Part shown: piece after piece, positions 16,904 to 25,476 of the stretch
Numbering within the stretch: position 1 is the first letter of the stretch
Layout of the letters: every line of letters starts with the position of its first letter
NCBI GenBank assembly: GCA_900546925.1
Contig: UREV01000017.1
Location: forward strand, 1 to 55,003
Reading direction: 5' to 3'
Source: an uncultured Bacteroides sp.
Lineage (GTDB): Bacteria; Bacteroidota; Bacteroidia; Bacteroidales; UBA932
Length of the DNA: 55,003 nucleotides
Position numbers and translations under genes: made by a program
The notes under the pieces: generated by a model
Told to the model about the DNA's origin: nothing
The model's input: the letters and a program-made list of their open reading frames with translations, nothing else
The model's database searches: none

Positions 16904-18007
16904 TTATTTCTTTATCAGGTTGAAGTTCTCGGAAGCCCATTCTTTCATGTCTCCGTTTTCGTCGGAATAAATCAAGTATCCCGCGATGTCATCAGGCCTG
17001 CTTTCGATAAACTTCTTAGCCTCTTCCAGGCCGATTACCATACAGTATGTGGCAAAAGCGTCAGCATCCGTGGCGTTCTTTGCTACGATAGTGGCACTCA
17101 ACAGGTTATGCTCTACAGGATATCCCGTGCGCGGATCGATGGTATGTGCATATTTCTTGCCGTCTTTCACGTAGTATTTTCTGTAGTTGCCTGACGTCAC
17201 GATTCCGCATGGACTTCCGTCGCCCTGCCAGATTCCGTCCAGGTTGGCGCCCGGATTATTGTTCCCGTCGAATGGACGGTCCACGCCGACTTTCCATGGC
17301 TGGCCCTGCTGGTTCACGCCGTCGCAGTAGATTTCGCCGATATCCACGAGCATGTCTTTAACGCCTAAACTATAAAGATAATCTGCTACGACATCGCAAC
17401 TATAGCCTTGCGCGATGGCGTTGTAATTCAGTTTTACGGGCGACGTTACATCGGCATTGACAAAGACCTTTGCGCTGTCAGTCAGCAGGTTGCGGGGATT
17501 CAGCTGGCCTTCGGCATCGACGGCGGTGTGCATGTCGCGCTTCAGCCTGGCCATTCCGCAGGAATGCCTTACGGCGTCCACTTGGCTCTCTGACGGTAGC
17601 GAGTCGCGCGTGAAACCGAATCCCCAGAGGTCGAACAGTGGGGCGGAGGCCACGTCCAATGCGCCGCCGGTCTCCTCGTAGTAGTCGTATGCGCGTGTAT
17701 AGATATCCTCGAACATGTCGTAACGTGCTGACGGTATGGATTTTCCTGAGTTGAATCTGCTCAGGAGGGAGCCCTTGTTGTAGCCGGAAAGTGTAGTGTC
17801 GATTACGTTCAGGATCGAATCGATTTCGGTTTTCAGGACTGCTGCATTCTTGTGGATGCGTCCTTTTTCGCCGTTCAAGTTCAGCTTGACGCTGTATGTG
17901 CCGCCCTGGGCGTATCCCTGAATGAGTACGTATCTGCTTGAGTTATTGCAAGATGCGGCTAATGTCGCCGCGATGAAAATGGCTGCCGCCGCTTTCAAGA
18001 TTTTCAT
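16904..18007 (-). CDS. apbE: FAD:protein FMN transferase (ApbE), lipoprotein
   Basis: The protein covalently attaches FMN to periplasm-facing proteins such as Nqr/Rnf subunits. The ATG at 18005-18007 gives 367 residues with a lipoprotein signal ending LAASC near 14-18. ApbE landmarks include DIGEIYCDG, CGIVTSGNYRKYYVKDGKKY and HTIDPRTGYPVEHNLLSATI (near 290-310), plus DADAFATYCMVIG. A longer reading frame to 18070 exists, but a -7 box lies within it, so the shorter start is preferred. A CATTGAC word lies five bases upstream of the ATG. It converges on the LolA-like gene with an 8-base gap. Confidence 0.92.
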   Translation of the reverse strand: MKILKAAAAIFIAATLAASCNNSSRYVLIQGYAQGGTYSVKLNLNGEKGRIHKNAAVLKTEIDSILNVIDTTLSGYNKGSLLSRFNSGKSIPSARYDMFEDIYTRAYDYYEETGGALDVASAPLFDLWGFGFTRDSLPSESQVDAVRHSCGMARLKRDMHTAVDAEGQLNPRNLLTDSAKVFVNADVTSPVKLNYNAIAQGYSCDVVADYLYSLGVKDMLVDIGEIYCDGVNQQGQPWKVGVDRPFDGNNNPGANLDGIWQGDGSPCGIVTSGNYRKYYVKDGKKYAHTIDPRTGYPVEHNLLSATIVAKNATDADAFATYCMVIGLEEAKKFIESRPDDIAGYLIYSDENGDMKEWASENFNLIKK

Positions 18008-18067
18008 GGATGTCAATGTTTTTGTGCCTGATCGGGACATGTGGCCGATTTCGGCAAAGTATTTGTA

Positions 18068-18075
18068 CAAATGTA
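18068..18075 (-). promoter_or_regulatory. -7 box of apbE promoter (TACATTTG)
   Basis: The minus strand reads TACATTTG, matching TAnnTTTG, 61 bases upstream of the chosen apbE ATG. Confidence 0.45.
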
Positions 18076-18155
18076 TGGGTTTTTCTGGAGAAAGTTATGA
18101 AATTATCACTGGAAATAACGATATTTGCATATTGAGGAAATATTTTTGGATAAAA

Positions 18156-19175
18156 ATGAAATTTAGTAAGGTTATTATGCCGTGCATTGCAGTTGCGGCG
18201 CTTTTCGCATCTGTTTCGTGCAAGAAAGATAAAGATGATTCGGTTACACAGGGAACACTGACGGGTACTTTGGATTTCGATTCTCCTGCGTATGTGCGTA
18301 AAGGTGAAGTGGTTAAGGCTGTTCCTAAGGGGTTGTCTAAAAATACTGTAGACATCGGATATTATTGGACGGCGTCTCCTTTGTATACGAAACGTGACAC
18401 TACGAGACGTATAGGAGATCCCGCTTCTGTGGACGGAACTTATACTTTTACGGTGAAAGATACTACTTTGATGACATTTACGATTTCATGTGTGGCTTTC
18501 GCTGACGGATATTATACCAAGTCTGCATCATACTACTGTACTATGGTCGATCCTGAGATCGGGGGGACCATGAGTGGTGACGATATCGATGCCGAGACTC
18601 CGACTTTCTTGGATGAAAGAACAGGTTATTACCTGTATTACAAGACTATAGGCGATTTGGACTGGCTTGTCAGGAACCTTTATACGGATGATGGACATTC
18701 TTATTTGGATTCTCCTGCCGTGGACCCTGTTTTCGGTCAGTTCTATACTTGGACAGAGGCACAGGATGCTTGTCCTGACGGATGGAGACTTCCGACTGAT
18801 GCTGATTGGCTTGCACTTGCCAAAGTCGGCGGATATAAAGGCGAAGATGCTGCTACGGATTTCTTGGGAGTGGGCGGTGCTTTAATGGCGAATGCTTCAT
18901 TCAACGGAACCAGAATGTGGACTTACTGGCCGGCTGTGAAGATTACCAATTCGACAGGATTCGCTGCGATTCCTACCGGATATGGAGAGATGCGTTCTAC
19001 CGGAGCGTCCTTTAAAAACGACTTGGATTACGCGGTATATTGGTCTGCTGAATCTCACGATGAGGAGCAGGGCGTTTACAGAATGATTAACATGAACAGA
19101 CCTGATGTCATGAGGGGAACAGCACACAAGGATTCCTTCCTTGCGTCTGTAAGGTGTGTTCGCGATGCTGAATAA
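18156..19175 (+). CDS. FISUMP-domain lipoprotein
   Basis: The 339-residue protein has a lipoprotein signal (ALFASVSC near 15-22). The C-terminal half matches the Fibrobacter succinogenes major paralogous (FISUMP) domain: DLDWLVRNL, YTWTEAQDACPDGWRLPTD near 205-223, YWPAVK, YWSAE and SVRCVRD at the end. A beta-rich region at 40-130 may be an Ig-like repeat. FISUMP proteins are surface-exposed in many Bacteroidota; the function is unknown. A frame extension upstream to 17922 runs antisense through apbE and is rejected. The gene is divergent from apbE and 22 bases upstream of lemA. Confidence 0.85.
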   Translation: MKFSKVIMPCIAVAALFASVSCKKDKDDSVTQGTLTGTLDFDSPAYVRKGEVVKAVPKGLSKNTVDIGYYWTASPLYTKRDTTRRIGDPASVDGTYTFTVKDTTLMTFTISCVAFADGYYTKSASYYCTMVDPEIGGTMSGDDIDAETPTFLDERTGYYLYYKTIGDLDWLVRNLYTDDGHSYLDSPAVDPVFGQFYTWTEAQDACPDGWRLPTDADWLALAKVGGYKGEDAATDFLGVGGALMANASFNGTRMWTYWPAVKITNSTGFAAIPTGYGEMRSTGASFKNDLDYAVYWSAESHDEEQGVYRMINMNRPDVMRGTAHKDSFLASVRCVRDAE

Positions 19176-19197
19176 TAACCATTAAAACTACATTGAA

Positions 19198-19788
19198 ATG
19201 AAAAAAGGAAAGCTTTTATGGATCGTGGCCATAGTAGTGGCCTTAGGTCTTTTCGGATGGTGTAAGAACACCTATAATGGTATGGTATCGGCAGATGAAG
19301 GGGTTCAGAGCGCCTGGTCTCAGGTGGAGAACGTTTATCAGCGCCGTGCAGACCTCATTCCTAATCTTGTCGCTACTGTAAAGGGATATGCAGAGCATGA
19401 AAGCGGTACACTTGAGGCTGTGGTAGCAGCTCGTGCGAAGGCTACTCAGACAACAGTGGATCCTAGTCAGCTTACTGCTGAGAATATCGCCAAATTCCAG
19501 GCTGCTCAGGGCGAGCTCGGAAGCGCATTGGGACGTCTCCTCGTTACTGTGGAAAGATATCCTGATTTGAAGGCGAACCAGAATTTCCTTGAACTTCAGG
19601 CTCAGCTCGAGGGTACTGAAAACAGAATCTCTACAGAGAGAATGAAGTTCAACGAAACTGCAAAGTCGTATAACACTCTTATCCGCAGCTTCCCTCAGAA
19701 CATTTTGGCTTCTATCTTCAGCTTCACCCCTAAGGGTTATTTCAAGGCTGCTGAAGGTTCGGAGAACGCGCCTAAGGTAGAATTCTAG
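19198..19788 (+). CDS. lemA: LemA family membrane protein
   Basis: The 196-residue protein has one N-terminal membrane helix (residues 6-20) and then the long helical LemA domain: NTYNGMVSADEGVQSAWSQV, YQRRADLIPNLVATVKGYA and ENRISTERMKFNETAKSYN. LemA proteins are inner-membrane proteins of uncertain function, often paired with a TPM-domain protein as here. The next gene starts 5 bases after the stop. Family assignment is firm. Confidence 0.93.
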   Translation: MKKGKLLWIVAIVVALGLFGWCKNTYNGMVSADEGVQSAWSQVENVYQRRADLIPNLVATVKGYAEHESGTLEAVVAARAKATQTTVDPSQLTAENIAKFQAAQGELGSALGRLLVTVERYPDLKANQNFLELQAQLEGTENRISTERMKFNETAKSYNTLIRSFPQNILASIFSFTPKGYFKAAEGSENAPKVEF

Positions 19789-19793
19789 GAGTC

Positions 19794-20612
19794 GTGAAAT
19801 CTTATAAGAAATATTTGGCTGCCATTGTCGTGACGCTGTCTCTTGTCGTCATGAATATAATGGCGGCCTTTTCTGTTTCTGCGGCTGATGATATTCCGCA
19901 GAGACCTCAGCCTCAGCGGCTTGTGAATGATCTTGCGCAGATTTTCTCTGCATCTCAGATTAGTTCACTTGAGCAGAAATTGGTTGCATTCGATGATTCT
20001 ACGTCCAATCAGATTACTGTCGTTACGGTTTCTGACCTGAACGGATATGAGCCTGCCGAGTTTGCCACCAAGATAGGTATAGCTTGGGGAGTCGGCTCCA
20101 AAGACTTCAACAATGGTATCGTGCTTCTCGTAAAACCTAAGACAGAGTCTTCCAGCGGACAGGTTTCCATCCAGATCGGTTATGGTCTTGAGGGTGCCAT
20201 TCCAGATGCATATTGCAAGAGAATTATCGAGAACGATATCATTCCTCATTTTAAAGAAAATGATTATTTCGGCGGCGTCGATGCTGCTGTAGATGTCCTT
20301 ATGGGACTTGCAAGCGGAGAAATCTCCGAGCCTCGAGATGGCAGTGATGAAGAAGAGGGTGACGGTATAGGACTGATTCTATTCTTGTTTATAATGTTTC
20401 TTGCCATTATAGCATTCTCCATAAAAAACAAGAATTCCGGCAAGAATGGCGGCAGTTCCGGCGGTTCTCACCGCAGCGGTGGTCCTGTCATATTCTACGG
20501 TCCTTCTTCAGGTTCCTCCAGCGGTTATTCCGGCGGCAGCAGTTCTGGCGGGTCGTTTGGCGGATTCGGCGGCGGCTCATTCGGGGGTGGCGGCGCCTCC
20601 GGCAGTTGGTAG
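19794..20612 (+). CDS. TPM-domain (YgcG-like) membrane protein
   Basis: The start appears to be GTG at 19794, five bases after the lemA stop; the next ATG would cut into the signal helix. The 272-residue product has a signal peptide (to about 32), a TPM domain (about 38-165, with RLVNDLAQIFSASQ, SNQITVVTVSDLNGYE and IQIGYGLEGAIPD), a membrane helix near 188-203, and a long Gly/Ser tail (about 215-272). TPM-domain proteins are envelope proteins, in plants and Bacteroidetes linked to protein maintenance; the bacterial role is unknown. It forms a two-gene operon with lemA. Confidence 0.88.
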   Translation: MKSYKKYLAAIVVTLSLVVMNIMAAFSVSAADDIPQRPQPQRLVNDLAQIFSASQISSLEQKLVAFDDSTSNQITVVTVSDLNGYEPAEFATKIGIAWGVGSKDFNNGIVLLVKPKTESSSGQVSIQIGYGLEGAIPDAYCKRIIENDIIPHFKENDYFGGVDAAVDVLMGLASGEISEPRDGSDEEEGDGIGLILFLFIMFLAIIAFSIKNKNSGKNGGSSGGSHRSGGPVIFYGPSSGSSSGYSGGSSSGGSFGGFGGGSFGGGGASGSW

Positions 20613-20738
20613 GCTTTGCGTGTCTTTTCGGTATATATCCTCGAAAATCCATCGCAAATCCGAGAACTCGACATTTTGTAATAGATTCTCGTTCCAGTGA
20701 GTCGTGTACGCCCGGTACACTCCTTCTTCTGGCGACCA

Positions 20739-21863
20739 TCATAGACCGGCGATTATTTTTACTATATCGATCAGCATCATGGACAGTTTATCCGTGATGC
20801 TGATTATTATTGTGGGACAGAGACCTGCTGCTGAAAGAGTTGCGGTTAGCGTCGCCATAATCATGAGTAGACTCGTAATCGGCAGCGCGAACATATTCGT
20901 GATGATGAAATACTTCGGAAAAGTCCCGAAATATAACCATGCGACCGGGCCGGTGAAAATCTGACATGATATGGCCAATGCCATGGCGTCCCACATCTTC
21001 TTCGGAACATAGGAAACAAATTTCGTCCGCCCCTCCTCATTCTCCGGAAACCACGCCTTCATCCGCGGATACAAAACCACGATCCCAGCCATCGCCATAT
21101 ACGACAGCTGAAATCCTACCGAACTGATTACCAGAGGATTCATTGTAAGTTGTATAAGCAGTGCAGAGCAATAGACCTTCCCCAGCGATGTCCTCCTCTG
21201 TGCCAGATGACTGATTTCATTTATAGTTATGAACAACTGCGCGCGGACAAGTGACGGGCCCGCACCAGTAGCTAGCGTATATAAAAAAGTAGTGAAGATG
21301 ATGCCCGCGCTACGGATCTTGTTCGCCGTCGGTGAATTCCCCATGACGGACGTGACTTTCCTCAGAATTCCGTAAATGATTCCCAAATGCAGACCTGACA
21401 ATGCCAAAATGTGCGCGGCGCCGCTGTCCCGGAACGCGGAAATTATGTCTTTGTCCAGTCCGGATTTATCCCCCGTCAGGAGGGCATTGACAAGAACCGG
21501 AGATTCGGGATGAGGGAAGGGGAGCGACAAAATCATTGACCTGAAACGTGCCGCGAAGCCTTCGGCCGCGATTTGGAGGGGGCCGGCGCCAGGTGCGGAG
21601 CAGGAACTTGCGACAGCCGTGCAGCCGCAAAGGACCCCGACCAGAAAGTACAGGCCCACGAGCCAACCGCCGGATTCTCGCATCCTGCAGGTTCGGGTCA
21701 ATGCCAAAGTGACGAGGATAGACGCTGTGGAGCATGCAATAGTTTGTGAATTAATGGATTGCGCCCAGCTGAATTGGCAGAAACCTGTCCCGGCAGCGAT
21801 ACCTGTCGTGAAACTTGCGGTCAATAGGGCTATGTTTAATGAAAATGTTTTAAGTCGCCTCAT
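20739..21863 (-). CDS. comEC: ComEC/Rec2 competence-type membrane channel, short form
   Basis: The 374-residue protein carries only the central Competence domain: FRDSGAAHILALSGLHLGI near 143-161, GPSLVRA near 200-206, and QLSYMAMAGIVVLYPRMKA near 250. Eight or more hydrophobic segments are predicted. Full ComEC proteins, about 700-800 residues in model organisms, also have an N-terminal OB-like DUF4131 and a C-terminal metallo-beta-lactamase domain; both are absent here. ComEC carries single-stranded DNA across the inner membrane in natural transformation. Three CATTGAC words lie inside the gene. It is divergent from ackA. In the gap at 20613-20738 only a small GTGTAC-N5-GTACAC hairpin (20704-20720) is seen. 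Confidence 0.85.
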   Translation of the reverse strand: MRRLKTFSLNIALLTASFTTGIAAGTGFCQFSWAQSINSQTIACSTASILVTLALTRTCRMRESGGWLVGLYFLVGVLCGCTAVASSCSAPGAGPLQIAAEGFAARFRSMILSLPFPHPESPVLVNALLTGDKSGLDKDIISAFRDSGAAHILALSGLHLGIIYGILRKVTSVMGNSPTANKIRSAGIIFTTFLYTLATGAGPSLVRAQLFITINEISHLAQRRTSLGKVYCSALLIQLTMNPLVISSVGFQLSYMAMAGIVVLYPRMKAWFPENEEGRTKFVSYVPKKMWDAMALAISCQIFTGPVAWLYFGTFPKYFIITNMFALPITSLLMIMATLTATLSAAGLCPTIIISITDKLSMMLIDIVKIIAGL

Positions 21864-21884
21864 CCTTTCTTCCTCAATGTGTTC

Positions 21885-21923
21885 TAACTTTGTTGCTAAA
21901 GTAGTGATTTATTTTTAACTTTG
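21885..21923 (+). promoter_or_regulatory. Tandem -7 boxes of the ackA promoter
   Basis: TAACTTTG occurs twice, at 21885-21892 and 21916-21923, both exact matches to TAnnTTTG. The TTTG of the first could serve as the -33 element of the second (spacing 23). The leader to the ATG at 21999 is about 70 bases and AT-rich. Confidence 0.5.
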
Positions 21924-21998
21924 CCGTAAATTTTTGGGCATTTGTGATGTTTTTTCGCATTTGCGGCTATTATTTTTGACATTTTTAAATTTTTACTG

Positions 21999-23216
21999 AT
22001 GATAATACTTGTTATAAATTGCGGAAGCTCATCCATCAAGTATCAGTTGCTTGACATGAAGAGCGATGAAGTCTACGATCTCCTCGCCAAAGGTATTGTA
22101 GAGAAAATCGGTTTGGAGACTGGGCGTCTTCAGCATACCGTTATCGGTAAGGATAAAGTAGTAAAGGATTTGCCTGTTCCTGACCACAAGGTCGGAATGA
22201 AGCTTGTTCTCGAGGCTCTTACTGATAGTGAACATGGAGTCCTCAAGTCTTTGGATGACATCGAGGCTGTAGGTCACAGAATCGTGCATGGTGGCGAGTT
22301 CTTCTCTTCAAGTGCTCTCGTGAACGAGGATGTCATGAAGAAGATCGAGATCTGCTGCGATTTCGCTCCGCTCCACAACCCTGCCCACATTCTTGGTATC
22401 AGAGCGGTTCAGCATGTGCTTCCTTCTGTACCTCAGGTAGTTACGTTCGATACAGCATTCCATCAGTCTATTCCGTCTTATGCTTATATGTACGGATTGC
22501 CATATGACTGCTATTCCAAGTATCGCGTACGTAAGTATGGTGCACATGGTACAAGTCATCAGTTCGTTGCTGAGAAGGGTGCCAAGTTCTGCGGTCTGGA
22601 TGTTAACAATTCCAAGATTATCACTTGCCATATCGGAAACGGAAGCTCTATCACCGCTATCGTGAACGGCAAGTCTGTAGATACTTCTATGGGCTTCACT
22701 CCGCTTGACGGCCTGATCATGGGAACAAGGTGCGGCAGCGTTGACCCTAACGTGATTCCTTATCTCATGAAGAAAGAGAACTTGTCTTGCGATGAGATGA
22801 CAGAAATCATGAATAAGAAGAGTGGTTTCCTCGGAATTACCGGTGTTTCTTCTGATGCACGTGATCTGGATGATCTTGCAAACTCAGGTGATCCTAAAGC
22901 TAAGCTCGCTCTCAAGATGCTTACTTATGGCGTCATCAAGTATATCGGATCTTATGTAGCTGTCATGAACGGTGTGGATCTTATCGTATTTACCGGCGGT
23001 ATCGGTGAGCACAACAGCCGTTTGCGCAGAAGAGTTTGCGAAAACTTCTCATATCTCGGACTTAAGTTCGATTATGAGGCTAATGTGGCTTGGGGTGAGG
23101 ATACTATAATTTCACTTCCGGACTCTAAGGTTAAGGTGGCTCTCATCACTACTGATGAGGAAATCGTTATCGCCCGCGACACCATGCATATTGTTATGAG
23201 CGAAGAGGAGAACTAA
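21999..23216 (+). CDS. ackA: Acetate kinase
   Basis: The 405-residue enzyme makes ATP and acetate from acetyl phosphate. The family signatures are clear: VINCGSSSIKYQLLD at 4-18, ALTDSEHG and VGHRIVHGG near 89-97, DTAFHQSIPSYAYMYGLP, and MGTRCGSVDP near 240-249, with FTGGIGEHN near 330. The length and signatures separate it from butyrate kinase (about 355 residues). It is followed 31 bases later by a Ptb-type acyltransferase instead of a standard Pta. Codon use looks optimised for expression. Confidence 0.95.
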   Translation: MIILVINCGSSSIKYQLLDMKSDEVYDLLAKGIVEKIGLETGRLQHTVIGKDKVVKDLPVPDHKVGMKLVLEALTDSEHGVLKSLDDIEAVGHRIVHGGEFFSSSALVNEDVMKKIEICCDFAPLHNPAHILGIRAVQHVLPSVPQVVTFDTAFHQSIPSYAYMYGLPYDCYSKYRVRKYGAHGTSHQFVAEKGAKFCGLDVNNSKIITCHIGNGSSITAIVNGKSVDTSMGFTPLDGLIMGTRCGSVDPNVIPYLMKKENLSCDEMTEIMNKKSGFLGITGVSSDARDLDDLANSGDPKAKLALKMLTYGVIKYIGSYVAVMNGVDLIVFTGGIGEHNSRLRRRVCENFSYLGLKFDYEANVAWGEDTIISLPDSKVKVALITTDEEIVIARDTMHIVMSEEEN

Positions 23217-23247
23217 TAAGATAGAGAACCAATTTTAACATAATATA

Positions 23248-24156
23248 ATGATTACAAGTTTTTCAGATGTTTTTGCGGAACTGAAAGAAAAAGGTATCTG
23301 CAAAAAGATGGTTGCCGCATGGGCAGTGGACGAGCATACTATCGAGGCCGCTTCCAAGGCAGTGGATATGGGATTTATAACGGCTACATTGGTAGGTGAC
23401 GCAAAACTTATCAATGAGGTCTGTGCAAAGAATGGAATCGATGCCGGCAAATTCGAAATCGTGGATAATCCTGATGAGTTGAAAGCTGTCGATCAGGCTG
23501 TTCAGCTTGTTCACGATGGTCAGGGTGACGTTCTTATGAAGGGCCTTTGCTCTACTGACAAGTTCCTTCGCGCTATTCTTAACAAGGAGAGTGGACTTCT
23601 TCCTCCAAAGGGTCTTCTCAGCCACGTAGGTGTGCTTGACAGCCCTAATTATCACAAGCTTCTTTTCCTTACTGATATGGCTGTAGTTCCGCTTCCTGAT
23701 TTCCGTCAGAAGATTAAGCTTACTAACTTTGTAGTAAAGGTGGCTAAGTCTTTCGGTATCGAAAAACCTAAGGTTGCGTTTATCGCTGCTTCTGAGCAGG
23801 TGCTTGATTCAATGCCTGCATGTATGGAGGCTGCTGCTCTTGCCAAGATGGCTGACCGCGGACAGATTAAGGGCTGTATCGCTGACGGTCCTTTGGCTCT
23901 GGATGTGGCTATCGATAAGGAGTCTGTTGAGATCAAGAAGCTTACCAGCCCTGTTGCCGGTGATGCGGATTGCCTCGTATTCCCTAACATCGAGTCTGCA
24001 AATGTATTCTGGAAGACTAACTCCAAGCTTGCTCCAGGCGTACGTCAGGCAGGTATGCTCGTAGGAACTACCGCTCCTTGTATTCTTGCCAGCCGTGCTG
24101 ACAGCGTAGATACTAAACTGAACTCTATCGCTGAGGCTGTGATGAGCGTAAAATAA
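23248..24156 (+). CDS. ptb: Phosphate acyltransferase of phosphate butyryltransferase (Ptb) type
   Basis: The 302-residue protein has the length and layout of phosphate butyryltransferase rather than Bacteroides Pta (about 339 residues). Landmarks are the Ptb-like KKMVAAWAVDEHTIEAA at the start, GDVLMKGLCST near 92-102, HVGVLDSPNYHKLLFLTD near 128-145, DGPLALDVAIDKE near 218-230, and LAPGVRQAGMLVGTTAPC near 264-281. The enzyme moves an acyl group between CoA and phosphate; which acyl group is not readable from sequence. Paired with AckA it would complete an acetyl-CoA (or butyryl-CoA) to acyl phosphate to ATP route. A bidirectional terminator follows at 24174. Confidence 0.8.
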   Translation: MITSFSDVFAELKEKGICKKMVAAWAVDEHTIEAASKAVDMGFITATLVGDAKLINEVCAKNGIDAGKFEIVDNPDELKAVDQAVQLVHDGQGDVLMKGLCSTDKFLRAILNKESGLLPPKGLLSHVGVLDSPNYHKLLFLTDMAVVPLPDFRQKIKLTNFVVKVAKSFGIEKPKVAFIAASEQVLDSMPACMEAAALAKMADRGQIKGCIADGPLALDVAIDKESVEIKKLTSPVAGDADCLVFPNIESANVFWKTNSKLAPGVRQAGMLVGTTAPCILASRADSVDTKLNSIAEAVMSVK

Positions 24157-24173
24157 CAAGTAATAGCATATAA

Positions 24174-24211
24174 AATAAAAGAGACTGTCCATGTGGACGG
24201 TCTCTTTTATT
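24174..24211. terminator. Bidirectional terminator between the ackA-ptb and rsmD units
   Basis: Two 17-base arms (24174-24190 and 24195-24211) pair fully with one T:G wobble around a four-base loop. The A/T-rich stem ends supply a U-tract in both directions. It overlaps the rsmD stop codon at 24207-24209. Confidence 0.85.
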
Positions 24212-24755
24212 CTTTAGGCGTAATCGGCTCGAAGAAACTGAAGTGTACTCGGCCGTAATGTTTTTCCTTTACGAAGGCCGGATGGTCTACGAATGAGTGT
24301 TCGTCGCCGTGCTCCAGAATGAGGTATCTGTCCGGGTAGACAAGTCCGGCGTTCAGAACTTTGTCCGGAATCGTCTCCAGCCCTTCCAGTGCGTATGGGG
24401 GATCGGCAAATACTATGTCGAATTTCTCTTTGCAGATGGGAATGAAATCGAACACGTTGTGGTGAACTGCAGTCAAGTTCTTAAGTCCCAGCTTCTTGGC
24501 CTGATCTTTAATGAATGAGGAATACTGCTGATTCATTTCGACCGACCAGACGTGTCCGACTCCGCGTGATGCGAATTCGTATGAAATGGAACCGGTTCCG
24601 CTGAAAAGGTCCAGGACGTTCAGACCCTCGAACTCGAACTCGTTGTCCAAGATGTTGAACAATGCCTCTTTGGCTACGTCCGTAGTCGGTCTTGCCTTGA
24701 ATTCTGGGGGTGGAAGTATGATTTTTCCTTTTAGTGATCCGCCGATAATTCTCAT
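24207..24755 (-). CDS. rsmD: 16S rRNA (guanine966-N2)-methyltransferase RsmD
   Basis: The 182-residue SAM-dependent methyltransferase opens MRIIGGSLKGK and has RPTTDVAKEALFNIL at 22-36, the SAM-binding VLDLFSGTGSISYEFASRG near 45-63, and the catalytic DPPY motif (VFADPPY near 114-120). All match RsmD, which methylates G966 of 16S rRNA. It is the last gene of a three-gene minus-strand unit starting at 26166. Confidence 0.93.
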   Translation of the reverse strand: MRIIGGSLKGKIILPPPEFKARPTTDVAKEALFNILDNEFEFEGLNVLDLFSGTGSISYEFASRGVGHVWSVEMNQQYSSFIKDQAKKLGLKNLTAVHHNVFDFIPICKEKFDIVFADPPYALEGLETIPDKVLNAGLVYPDRYLILEHGDEHSFVDHPAFVKEKHYGRVHFSFFEPITPKE

Positions 24756-24766
24756 AATTTACATCT

Positions 24767-25456
24767 TTAAATGTGTTCTACAGCCTTGAAATATCTGTAG
24801 AGTGACATCTCTTCTTCCTGTGAAACAGGTGTTCTGAAACATATGGACGATACTTCCGGATTAAGCTGTAACTTTCTCATGGACAGGAATATGAAATATT
24901 CGGCTGTCGTGAAATCAGGAGCCCTGAAGGCATTGGCCAAAAGAAGACTCTTGCCCTGGGCGATCAGCAGATAGAGATAGCCGTCAGCATAAGACGCCAG
25001 TATCTTGTTGTACTCTATGCATTCTTCCAGTGCGTAAATCATGTGGTACATTTCCGGCAGGATTCGGGCTTGGTATCCGTCTGAGGTGAATACTGTCTGC
25101 GCGATGGTCCGTGACAATGTTTCCCCAAGTGTGTTGGAGAATAAGAGCACTGCACCATATTCCGGAATGCGGACGAACTCTACGTTGTCGTCAGGATTCA
25201 GCTTGGTTACTTCTCCGAGCTCTTCTTTTATGGACGTCGCATCGAAGAATTGATCAGGAACCAGGGTAAACTTCGGAGTCAGAAGTGAAATTTTTACCGA
25301 TTCATATCTTTTCTGAAACTCCTTGGTGGTGAAGATTTTGTCAGCACTGAGCCAACCGGTCTCTTTTGTACCGGTTTCATCTGTTACCTTAAAAGAATAT
25401 CCACTCAAGGAGACTTGAATGGATATTCCTGTATTGTATTCTGAAAATGAATTCAT
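24767..25456 (-). CDS. DUF3822 family protein
   Basis: The 229-residue protein matches the Bacteroidota DUF3822 family by size, by segments such as LTPKFTLVPDQFFD and LPEMYHMIYALEECI, and by its position directly upstream of rsmD (11 bases). It has no signal peptide or membrane segment. The fold recalls an actin-like ATPase half, as suggested for the family from pilus-assembly-type proteins; that is inference. Function unknown. Confidence 0.75.
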   Translation of the reverse strand: MNSFSEYNTGISIQVSLSGYSFKVTDETGTKETGWLSADKIFTTKEFQKRYESVKISLLTPKFTLVPDQFFDATSIKEELGEVTKLNPDDNVEFVRIPEYGAVLLFSNTLGETLSRTIAQTVFTSDGYQARILPEMYHMIYALEECIEYNKILASYADGYLYLLIAQGKSLLLANAFRAPDFTTAEYFIFLSMRKLQLNPEVSSICFRTPVSQEEEMSLYRYFKAVEHI

Positions 25457-25476
25457 GAATATGATCGGGTAGGGGA

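Noticed and set aside
17922..18155. N-terminal extension of the FISUMP gene to 17922
   Set aside because: It reads antisense through apbE and would bury the clear lipoprotein signal that starts at 18156.
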